From JBCBDX01 sp039815825 (GTDB lineage Bacteria; Pseudomonadota; Alphaproteobacteria; Rhizobiales; Rhizobiaceae), in NCBI GenBank assembly GCA_039815825.1, contig JBCBYO010000012.1, positions 21,830-85,829 of the forward strand: a stretch of DNA of 64,000 nucleotides, written 5' to 3'. Below are positions 15,182 to 21,749 of this stretch, in pieces. The notes beneath the pieces were generated by a model. The model saw only the letters and a list, made by a program, of their open reading frames with translations, was not told where the DNA came from and searched no databases. The translations under genes and the position numbers were made by a program. Positions within the stretch are counted from its first letter, which is position 1. Each line of letters starts with the position of its first letter.

Positions 15182-15853
15182 ATGTGGTTTCGAAGGAAAT
15201 TTTTTTCATTTTTGACTTTATCTTTTGCTTCTTTTGCAATGTTAACTCCAAACTCACATGCCGATAGCGGCTGCACTGTGAAAGAACATGTGAGTAAGCA
15301 AAACAGTATTGGCTTTGAACTTATAGACCTAATGCGTGGGGAAGCTTGGGTAACCATCGACTGGACAGTTGAAGAATACGCAGAATTTTCTCCGGGTTTG
15401 ACTGGTCTCAATTGGATTAAAAATGAACCACGGACTGGATTGGCCGACCGAATGCGGGTGTACAAATCGCCTGGTTGTTCAAATGAAGGACAGTTCAAGT
15501 ATAAGGAAGTGTTCGGTAGAAAGTTCTTCCACATAGCGGACGTTGTTGCCAGGCGTCGTACTGTTGACCCCCAAGGATTGATCGCTGAAGTCAGGGTAGT
15601 GAAATACCATAGCCTGTTTTTTGACCCAGGCAGTACGATCTCTACATTAAAAGCGCCCAATGGCGATGTTTTTGTCGGCGTCAATGATATGTATGGCAAC
15701 ACGACACCGCCCACTTTACCCGAAGGTTGGGTGATCGAAGCGCAGAAAGTAGATGCGCACAAAGAGATCCGTTTGTTTGGTGAAGTGCGCGTTCTCCGCC
15801 TGAAGAATGGCTTGTCTTTTCAAGCAGTCGCCGGTGACGCGTTAAATGGTTAA
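15182..15853 (+). CDS. Putative periplasmic protein, not recognised
   Basis: This 223-residue protein starts with a basic, then hydrophobic signal peptide (RRKFFSFLTLSFASFAML, cleavage probably near SHA-DSGC). The mature part has one CTVKEHV and one SPGCSNEG cysteine and looks all-beta, with no motif I can assign. Start choice is clear: AGGAGT lies 9 bases before the ATG. It follows the small secreted protein by 51 bases and overlaps the next gene by eight bases, so genes two and three of the cluster are translationally coupled. Base composition is AT-rich at the 5' end and moves toward the genome average at the 3' end. The overlap implies a shared job with the next product, perhaps both at the inner membrane/periplasm. 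Confidence 0.75.
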   Translation: MWFRRKFFSFLTLSFASFAMLTPNSHADSGCTVKEHVSKQNSIGFELIDLMRGEAWVTIDWTVEEYAEFSPGLTGLNWIKNEPRTGLADRMRVYKSPGCSNEGQFKYKEVFGRKFFHIADVVARRRTVDPQGLIAEVRVVKYHSLFFDPGSTISTLKAPNGDVFVGVNDMYGNTTPPTLPEGWVIEAQKVDAHKEIRLFGEVRVLRLKNGLSFQAVAGDALNG

Positions 15854-16496
15854 GTCGTTAAAAGTTTGGGGCACAATTGTGCTGCTTTTTGGTTTGTTCC
15901 TGGCTTGGCATCAACCCTGGGGTAAACCGCTCGATGAAGAAGAGGTCGTGCTTGCATTTACGAGCGTGATGGATGCGGTTACCCCTTCCGATGCTGGTAT
16001 ACCTGGCGCGGCCATGGAGTTCTTTATGTCAGACGACGGGCGCCCGTTTTACATGATTAATCTGAACAAGTTTGAACCCGGTGCAGTTAACCCATCCGAA
16101 GCCGACGAAAAGGGACAAGCAGCTAATGAAGCCAAAAGGCGATATGGCTTGTACATGCTGCGTAGTTTGCTGGCGCGTGCCAGTTATCCAGTGCTATCAG
16201 TTCCGCGAATTCAAACGCTAGCAAATTCCTTTGAGGCTGACAGTATCGACTTCGACTATCTGACTGTTGTGCGCTATCGAAGTCGGCGAGACTTGCTGCG
16301 TATCATCACCACAACTGAGTTTCAGGAAGTAGTGCAAAACAAATTTGCTTCTTTGGAGGCATTTTCCGCGTCACCGGCGGAAATCGGGCCAACTTTCTCA
16401 TTGCCACGGCTTGTTGCGATAGTCCTGCTTTTGATCGGTGCGGTAGGCCACTATTTTATTGGGCGAAAACGTTTAATGGGGGAGACGAGCGCGTAA
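15846..16496 (+). CDS. Membrane-anchored DUF1330-like (dimeric alpha/beta barrel) protein
   Basis: The 216 residues begin with a hydrophobic helix (VWGTIVLLFGLFLAW, about 7-22) and end with another (LPRLVAIVLLLIGAVGHYFIG, about 187-206) followed by basic residues. Between them is a soluble region with the pattern of small dimeric alpha/beta-barrel proteins: FYMINLNKFEPGA, YGLYMLRSLLARASYPVLS, then DFDYLTVVRYRSRRDLLRII and a C-terminal helix with FQEVVQNKFASLEAF. This resembles DUF1330/EthD-like domains, which usually stand alone and lack membrane anchors. The placement in that superfamily is my reading of the pattern and needs a profile search. It overlaps the preceding periplasmic protein gene by eight bases. 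Confidence 0.7.
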   Translation: MVKSLKVWGTIVLLFGLFLAWHQPWGKPLDEEEVVLAFTSVMDAVTPSDAGIPGAAMEFFMSDDGRPFYMINLNKFEPGAVNPSEADEKGQAANEAKRRYGLYMLRSLLARASYPVLSVPRIQTLANSFEADSIDFDYLTVVRYRSRRDLLRIITTTEFQEVVQNKFASLEAFSASPAEIGPTFSLPRLVAIVLLLIGAVGHYFIGRKRLMGETSA

Positions 16497-16562
16497 TGCG
16501 TATTGCCAAGAACGTTCTGGAAGGTACAAACTTGACTTCGTCATGTCTCCGGAACGGGTAAG

Positions 16563-17834
16563 TTGCTTCACCACAATCGAAATTTGATCGCCAGCCTTTT
16601 CCAGATTGGGGTACGCGCTGCGGAACCTGAACGAATTGCAGAGCAGGCGGTACGCAAACGGCTTCCGGATTTTCTTGGAAAGCCTGTCACAATAATAGCG
16701 ACTGGCAAAGCCGCTATTCCGATGATGCAAGGCGCACAAAAAGCACTTGATGGTGCGAAGATTACAAAAGCCATTGTAGTTACCAATCGAGAGAATTTGG
16801 TGCCACTCGTCGGGGTTGACGTTTTGCCTTCCGGGCACCCCGTACCTGATCTAGAAGGTATGGTTGCCGCTCAGCGAATAATCGAAGTCGTAGGCGCGCT
16901 TTCTGAAGAAGACGTTCTGCTTTTTCTTGTTTCTGGCGGAACATCGGCGATGCTGCCGGCACCCGCTGGCGCGCTTTCGTTTCAAGACGAGATTGCAGCC
17001 ACCGAAGAACTGCTTGCCAGTGGTGCTCCCATTGACGCCGTCAATATTGTGCGCAGCTGCCTATCCCGCGTTAAGGGTGGTGGCCTTTCTCAGATGGCAG
17101 GTCGCGCGATGGTGGTTACGTTGATGCTTTCTGATGTGCCGGGCGATGATCCTGCCGCGATCGGCAGCGGTCCTACAATTCCTACGGAAATCAGCCGGGA
17201 AAAACTTTCTGAGGTAATGCGGATCTATGGGCTCGAGGATCGCTTTAACGAAGCGGTTTTACATCATTTGAAAAACATCGAGAAACACAGTCCCGTTCCT
17301 GTCGGCTCGCGGGTCGCCGAGGTTATTGGCTCTAACAAAAAGTCGCTTGATGCGGTTTTTTCCGATGCCACGAAGTTTGGTGTTCGTGTCGAGATTGTCG
17401 CGGATTGGTTGGATGGGGATGTTGAGGATGCGGCGGTGCGTTTTGCCGATGCGGCCAAAAATTGTGGCCAAAGACCTGCCATTTTAATCGCGGGCGGGGA
17501 AACGACAGTTCAATTGGTCGGAAATGGCAAAGGCGGGCGCAATCAGGAATTGGCGCTACGCTTCGCCACTCACATGCAAGACACGCCCGGACCTTGGGTT
17601 TTCCTCTCCGGTGGAACAGATGGGCGCGACGGACCAACGGACGCGGCCGGTGGGTTGATTGATCACAACAGCCTGGCGCGCATCGGTGTTGAGCGCTTGA
17701 AGCAAGCGCTGGATAATAATGACGCTTATCATGCGCTTGAGAGTTCCGGTGACCTGTTGATGACAGGCGGTACCGGAACAAATGTCGCAGATTTGCAGAT
17801 TTTACTGCTTGGCGAAATTAGCGCTGATATTTGA
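16563..17834 (+). CDS. Glycerate 2-kinase (DUF4147/MOFRL type)
   Basis: This family phosphorylates D-glycerate to 2-phosphoglycerate in serine, glyoxylate or tartronate metabolism. The N-terminal DUF4147 domain shows IATGKAAIPMMQGA, LPSGHPVPDLEG and the nucleotide loop LFLVSGGTSAMLPAPAG, then the VRSCLSRVKGGGLSQMAG helix and LSDVPGDDPAAIGSGPT. The C-terminal MOFRL domain has AGGETTVQLVGNGKGGRNQE, FLSGGTDGRDGPTDAAGG and the end GTGTNVADL. The start is a TTG at 16563 with GGAACGGG about 5 bases before it; an in-frame stop upstream leaves no ATG option that keeps the conserved first helix. The last 17 bases overlap the end of the convergent GNAT gene. Cofactor (2- versus 3-kinase) assignment follows the family. 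Confidence 0.93.
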   Translation: MLHHNRNLIASLFQIGVRAAEPERIAEQAVRKRLPDFLGKPVTIIATGKAAIPMMQGAQKALDGAKITKAIVVTNRENLVPLVGVDVLPSGHPVPDLEGMVAAQRIIEVVGALSEEDVLLFLVSGGTSAMLPAPAGALSFQDEIAATEELLASGAPIDAVNIVRSCLSRVKGGGLSQMAGRAMVVTLMLSDVPGDDPAAIGSGPTIPTEISREKLSEVMRIYGLEDRFNEAVLHHLKNIEKHSPVPVGSRVAEVIGSNKKSLDAVFSDATKFGVRVEIVADWLDGDVEDAAVRFADAAKNCGQRPAILIAGGETTVQLVGNGKGGRNQELALRFATHMQDTPGPWVFLSGGTDGRDGPTDAAGGLIDHNSLARIGVERLKQALDNNDAYHALESSGDLLMTGGTGTNVADLQILLLGEISADI

Positions 17835-18255
17835 TAAAGGGAGTTAGCGTGCCGATGTCGTCGTAGAGACGGCGAGCGGTCTCGTTAAAGTGCTGTGTTG
17901 TCCAATATACAGTCGGCGATTTTTCCTGATCTGCCTTTTGGTAGACCGCCTCCATTAGCGCCCGCCCAACGCCCCTGCCGCGCGCTGTTGGTGCCGTGAA
18001 GAGGTCTTGCAGATAGCAAACCTTTTCCACTTTCCAGGTATGTCGATGGAAAAAGTAATGAACCAATCCAATCGCCTCCTCACCATCCCACGCCAAAAGG
18101 CAAGCTGGCTCATCCGGGCGATCGATGAACAAGCGGTTCCATGTGGTCGAGTAAACTTCTTCCGAGACGGTCGTTTCATAGAATTCGAGATATTGCGTCC
18201 ACAGCTCTCGCCAAATCTCTCGGTCTTCCGGCCGCACGGTGCGTATGTCAATCAC
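17818..18255 (-). CDS. GNAT family N-acetyltransferase
   Basis: A compact 145-residue GNAT domain, beginning IDIRTVRPEDREIWRELWTQYLEFY, with the acetyl-CoA loop TAPTARGRGVGRALMEAVYQ at about residues 88-108 and the C-terminal TQHFNETARRLYDDIG helix. The wording resembles acetyltransferases acting on polyamines or small amines, but no substrate can be assigned. Its start overlaps the end of metA by four bases, so it appears to be cotranscribed with metA and would then be under the same SAM-II control. It overlaps the 3' end of the glycerate kinase gene on the other strand by 17 bases. Confidence 0.9.
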   Translation of the reverse strand: MIDIRTVRPEDREIWRELWTQYLEFYETTVSEEVYSTTWNRLFIDRPDEPACLLAWDGEEAIGLVHYFFHRHTWKVEKVCYLQDLFTAPTARGRGVGRALMEAVYQKADQEKSPTVYWTTQHFNETARRLYDDIGTLTPFIKYQR

Positions 18256-19178
18256 ATGCGATCCTTTCCGATGTCGGCCACATCATATGGCGTTGTTTGG
18301 TAAACCTGATTGATCCAATTGCCAAACAGTAGAAACGCGTGGCTACGCCACCGGTTTTTGGGCTCGTTTTTTGGATCATCATCAGGAAAGTAGTTCTGCG
18401 GAATGGAAATAGGAGTGCCATTTTCAATATCGCGGAAGTACTCGTTTGCGAGTGACTGACTGTCATATTCGATGTGATTGAAGATGTAGAGGCGATTGGC
18501 AAACGCCTCGTGTAAGAGGCACACGCCAGTTGCGTGGCTTTCCATCAATACTTCCAATTCGGCTTCCTGCGGAAACTCGGCTTTGCGTACTTCGGTCCAA
18601 CGCGACACTGAAACCTGAAAATCGTCAGAAAACCCCGCCAGATAGGGCGATGCTGCGTTCAGATTGATATGGCGGTAAACGCCAAATGCCTTTTGCGGGA
18701 GCGTATGTTTGGGGACTTGGTGGAAACGGTAGGCGGCAGCCATTGCGCCCCAACAGATGAAGAAAGAGGAATGAACGTTGGTCGTCGTCCAATCCAAGAT
18801 CTGTTCCATCTCGTCCCAGTAGGTCACATCCTCAAACGGCATTGTTTCAATGGGGGCGCCGGTTATGATGAAGCCATCAAATTTTTGGTCGCGTACTTCT
18901 TCCCACGTCTTGTAGAATGCGATGAGGTGTTCCTCAGGTGTATTCTTGGACTTGTGGCTGCCGATACGTATCAGCGTTAGGTCCACCTGCAGTGGCGTTG
19001 AACCCACCAGTCGCGCGATCTGCGTTTCGGTCCGTATCTTGTCGGGCATGAGATTGAGCAGGCCAATGCGCAGCGGGCGAATATCTTGGCGCGCTGCCAT
19101 ATCTTCGTCCATCACCATTACGCCTTCGTTGAGCAAGGTTTGGCGGGCAGGAAGTGAAGATGGTATCCGGATGGGCAA
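18252..19178 (-). CDS. metA: Homoserine O-acetyltransferase (MetA fold)
   Basis: MetA acylates homoserine in methionine synthesis. The 308-residue protein starts MPIRIPSSLPARQTL from a TTG codon; the upstream in-frame TGA leaves no other start that gives the conserved N-terminus. Catalytic Cys142 is in FICWGAMAAAYRF, with the dyad His/Glu region in FNHIEYDSQSLANEYFRD. Residue 111 is Glu (TGAPIETMPF), the position known to decide acyl donor: Glu selects acetyl-CoA and Gly succinyl-CoA. So this MetA is predicted to be acetyl-specific despite the usual 'succinyltransferase' label. A SAM-II riboswitch precedes it, giving feedback by S-adenosylmethionine, and a GNAT gene overlaps its 3' end. Confidence 0.96.
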   Translation of the reverse strand: MPIRIPSSLPARQTLLNEGVMVMDEDMAARQDIRPLRIGLLNLMPDKIRTETQIARLVGSTPLQVDLTLIRIGSHKSKNTPEEHLIAFYKTWEEVRDQKFDGFIITGAPIETMPFEDVTYWDEMEQILDWTTTNVHSSFFICWGAMAAAYRFHQVPKHTLPQKAFGVYRHINLNAASPYLAGFSDDFQVSVSRWTEVRKAEFPQEAELEVLMESHATGVCLLHEAFANRLYIFNHIEYDSQSLANEYFRDIENGTPISIPQNYFPDDDPKNEPKNRWRSHAFLLFGNWINQVYQTTPYDVADIGKDRM

Positions 19179-19184
19179 TGTTCT

Positions 19185-19228
19185 GTCTCACTCTCATATA
19201 CGCTAATAGGGCACACTGTCTGTGAGAC
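19185..19228 (-). promoter_or_regulatory. Start-adjacent hairpin, candidate expression platform of the SAM-II riboswitch
   Basis: Reading on the minus strand, GTCTCAC (19228-19222) directly follows the riboswitch and pairs perfectly with GTGAGAC (19191-19185), which ends six bases before the TTG start of metA. The purine-rich segment GAGTGAGAC is the only plausible ribosome site, and it would be hidden in this stem. The 30-base loop is long, so stability alone is modest; a switch between this stem and the riboswitch fold is inference. Confidence 0.45.
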
Positions 19229-19232
19229 GCGG

Positions 19233-19286
19233 TCCTTTAGCGAGTTGTTTAACGTGGCTGCAAGCCGACCGGCCAAATCACCACGA
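19233..19286 (-). promoter_or_regulatory. SAM-II riboswitch upstream of metA
   Basis: SAM-II aptamers bind S-adenosylmethionine through an H-type pseudoknot and are typical of alphaproteobacterial metA leaders. On the minus strand the 5' helix CGTGG (19285-19281) pairs with CCACG (19257-19253). The loop contains the conserved TGATTTGGCC and a small GCC-GGTC-GGC extension. The 3' part has GTTAAACAACTCGCTAAAGG, whose TTAAA and GCTAAAG blocks are the family hallmark. The element ends about 55 bases before the metA start. High SAM should reduce MetA translation or transcript output. Confidence 0.92.
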
Positions 19287-19425
19287 GAGCGCTGATGTAG
19301 TCCCAATCGGTCGTTGCGTCAATAATTGGTCAAGCGTGGATATTCGTCATTTGTGCAGTGCACAATTGTCACGAAAGTGTGGTATGGAGGTCGCGGGAGG
19401 GTGAGCAGAGACTGCGGGGATCAAT

Positions 19426-19638
19426 ATGTTAACTGCCATTCGAAACAATACGCTAGATGCAACTTACGACATGACCAACGTCATCGTCTTTCCCGGCTTG
19501 AAGGTTGAACCAAAACGTTTGAGACGTCCGGTTTTCGCCATTTTGGTGGACGGGGTTGGCGAGGCGCGAAGTGTCATGCGTGCTTCAGCGCCTCAACGAC
19601 CCGAATTGACGCGCGGAAGCGTCAGTCCGGTTATTTGA
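19426..19638 (+). CDS. Small hypothetical protein, doubtful
   Basis: The 475-base space between the metA leader and the 3-hydroxyacyl-CoA dehydrogenase gene holds one forward frame of 70 codons. It starts at an ATG preceded by GGGGAT and has an alternative ATG at 19471 giving 55 residues that begin MTNVIVFPGLKVEPKRLRRP. The product is basic with no signal, helix or domain that I recognise. Similar short MTNV-type proteins occur in the order, but I cannot confirm the link. If it is not coding, 19287-19652 holds nothing else that I can identify apart from the metA promoter, which must lie upstream of 19286. Confidence 0.3.
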   Translation: MLTAIRNNTLDATYDMTNVIVFPGLKVEPKRLRRPVFAILVDGVGEARSVMRASAPQRPELTRGSVSPVI

Positions 19639-19652
19639 ACGGAGGTGGAAGT

Positions 19653-20534
19653 CTATCGCGTCGGAACCGGTGTTTCGCCGCGATAATCATAGAAGCCACG
19701 ACCGCTTTTGCGGCCCAACCAGCCGGCTTCGACATATTTGACCAAAAGCGGGCAGGGGCGGTATTTTGTATCTGCCAAGCCGTCGTGCAGTACCTGCATG
19801 ATTGCAAGGCATGTGTCCAAACCGATGAAGTCAGCCAGTTCCAGGGGTCCCATTGGATGATTGGCACCAAGTTTCATGGATTGGTCGATCGACTGAACAT
19901 TGCCGACGCCTTCATAAAGCGTATAAATTGCCTCGTTGATCATGGGGATCAGGATACGATTGACGATGAAAGCAGGAAAATCCTCAGACACTGTTGCGGT
20001 CTTACCGAGGGAGGCAACATAGTCTTTGCCAACCTGATAGGTCTCATCTGCGGTCGCGATACCCCGCACAAGTTCGACCAATTTCATCACGGGTACGGGG
20101 TTCATGAAATGAATGCCCATGAACTGTTCCGGGCGATCCGTTTTTTGTGCCAATCGCGTGATTGAAAGCGATGATGTATTGGTCGCGATGATCGCTTCTT
20201 TCTTCAGCGACGGGCAAAGTTCGGCAAAAATAGCGTTTTTAACGTCCTCATTTTCACTGGCAGCCTCAATGGTAAGGTCGCAGTCGCCCAGCGCGCTAAA
20301 ATCGGCGGCAGCTTGCAAATTGTCCGATATTGCGGCCTGAATCTCGGCGGACATTTTATCTTTGGCGACGAGTTTCGCTGCAGTTGCATTGATTTTCTCG
20401 ATCGCCGCTTTGGCGTTATCGAGAGAAACATCGGTGATCAAAACCTTGTATCCAGCCGCAGCGGAAACCTGCGCGATGCCTGCCCCCATCTGCCCCGCAC
20501 CGATGACGCCTATTGATTTGACTTCAACTGTCAT
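19653..20534 (-). CDS. 3-hydroxybutyryl-CoA dehydrogenase
   Basis: This NAD-dependent enzyme interconverts 3-hydroxybutyryl-CoA and acetoacetyl-CoA in beta-oxidation, butanoate and polyhydroxybutyrate metabolism. From the ATG at 20534 (293 aa) it starts MTVEVKSIGVIGAGQMGAGIA with a Rossmann GxGxxG. It carries the ATNTSSLSITRLA segment and the catalytic His in GIHFMNPVPVMKLVELVRG, then the C-terminal domain with NRILIPMINEAIYTLYEG and GPLELADFIGLDTCL, ending in SGRGFYDYRG. The frame is open 86 codons further, but those residues are not conserved. In related genomes this gene usually sits next to etfBA; here etfBA is 37 kb away. An L,D-transpeptidase gene precedes it on the same strand, 95 bases upstream. 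Confidence 0.95.
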   Translation of the reverse strand: MTVEVKSIGVIGAGQMGAGIAQVSAAAGYKVLITDVSLDNAKAAIEKINATAAKLVAKDKMSAEIQAAISDNLQAAADFSALGDCDLTIEAASENEDVKNAIFAELCPSLKKEAIIATNTSSLSITRLAQKTDRPEQFMGIHFMNPVPVMKLVELVRGIATADETYQVGKDYVASLGKTATVSEDFPAFIVNRILIPMINEAIYTLYEGVGNVQSIDQSMKLGANHPMGPLELADFIGLDTCLAIMQVLHDGLADTKYRPCPLLVKYVEAGWLGRKSGRGFYDYRGETPVPTR

Positions 20535-20629
20535 TTTACTCGATCCCGTCCGACATGTTTTTGGTAAATCTGCCTCTTGTGCACTGCAATGTAAATGCAT
20601 GTCAGGTCGTGAAAAGTACGAATAAGGTA

Positions 20630-21607
20630 CTATTCGATGAACGACACTGCGACGCCGCGGCGCAAAAGGCGGGCCAACTCCAACGCGTCCCAATTGGTGA
20701 GGCGAATACAACCGACGCTTGCAGTCACACCGATTTGCGAGGGTTCCGGTGTTCCGTGAATGCCATAGGTGGGTTTGGAAAGGCCAATCCAAGCGTTCCC
20801 AACAGGGCTGTTGGGTCCAGCTGGGAGGCGGACCAGACCCTTTGAAAGGCCAGGTTGCGCCGACCCGTTCGGATCATAAGTATAGCGCGGATTTTGCGCT
20901 TTGTTTTTAACCTTGTGCGTTCCTGTCGGTGAGGGGGTGCTTTGCGAACCGATGGAAGCGGGGTATGCGGCGATCATGTTGTCGTTCTCATCGAAAGCGC
21001 GTACCTGAAGTTTTGACTTATCGGCTTCCAAACGGGCCACACGCGTTTGCAGGTCACGCCCTACATTGGCAACACGTATGATTGTGCCAGCCTCGTCGAA
21101 AACGGCTTTCTTGTTTAGGGATCGCAAGAAACCTTCGTCCATGTGAAAACGCTCAGCCAGCATTTCCACCACATTGCGGAAGCCCAGATGTGGCAGTTTT
21201 GCCTGATCGATATAAAGCGCCGGGATATCCGACGTGAAAGGCCCGGCGATGTCTTCTGCCGTTATCTTGTATGTCGTCAGTAGTGGGTTGTTTGTGGTCG
21301 GGATCAGGCTAATCTGAATTTTTTCATCAGGTCGTTCGCGATTGTGGGTTGCCAACGCGAGGCGAAACCGTCGCGTGTCTAGGCCGTCAATGACACCCGG
21401 CGAGAAACCACGCTGGTCCAGCAGAATTTGCGTTTCCGCAATAGCTATCGATGGCTCTTTTTTGCCCTGCTCTGGCGGCACATAGAACTGAGTGCCGCCA
21501 ATGATAAGATCGTCAAAATCATCGGAGGTAGGCGGCAACGCGTAGGCCTGGGACACCAGTAGCGCGTTGAAGAATATGCCTAAGATGAGGGCAGGAAAGT
21601 TTGGCAT
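20630..21607 (-). CDS. Periplasmic L,D-transpeptidase (ErfK/YbiS type)
   Basis: These enzymes make 3-3 peptidoglycan cross-links or attach proteins to diaminopimelate. The protein (325 aa) has a signal peptide to about residue 23 (LGIFFNALLVSQAYA). It continues with a putative peptidoglycan-binding segment ILLDQRGFSPGVIDGLDTRR (about 65-90) and a LysM-like YKITAEDIAGPF region. The YkuD catalytic domain follows, with IHGTPEPSQIGVTASVGCIRL giving the conserved His and catalytic Cys. Unlike the YafK-like lipoprotein encoded at 5.7 kb, this is the classical ErfK form. It is upstream of the hydroxyacyl-CoA dehydrogenase gene with a 95-base gap and has its own probable promoter in the 140 bases shared with the TadG-like gene. 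Confidence 0.93.
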   Translation of the reverse strand: MPNFPALILGIFFNALLVSQAYALPPTSDDFDDLIIGGTQFYVPPEQGKKEPSIAIAETQILLDQRGFSPGVIDGLDTRRFRLALATHNRERPDEKIQISLIPTTNNPLLTTYKITAEDIAGPFTSDIPALYIDQAKLPHLGFRNVVEMLAERFHMDEGFLRSLNKKAVFDEAGTIIRVANVGRDLQTRVARLEADKSKLQVRAFDENDNMIAAYPASIGSQSTPSPTGTHKVKNKAQNPRYTYDPNGSAQPGLSKGLVRLPAGPNSPVGNAWIGLSKPTYGIHGTPEPSQIGVTASVGCIRLTNWDALELARLLRRGVAVSFIE

Positions 21608-21749
21608 GGCAAAGGCCTATCGCACCACTTTTAATGAGCTGCAATAGGAACCGTTAACGCTACTGCGAGGAAATCCCCCGGCTACAACTCCTGTTAAACC
21701 TATGCGGGTAATTTGGCCGTCACGAAACTTATAGCTTTTGCGGGATCAC

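Noticed and set aside
16473..16838. 121-codon minus-strand frame covering the glycerate kinase start
   Set aside because: The kinase N-terminal motifs prove the plus strand is coding here; the antisense product has no features.
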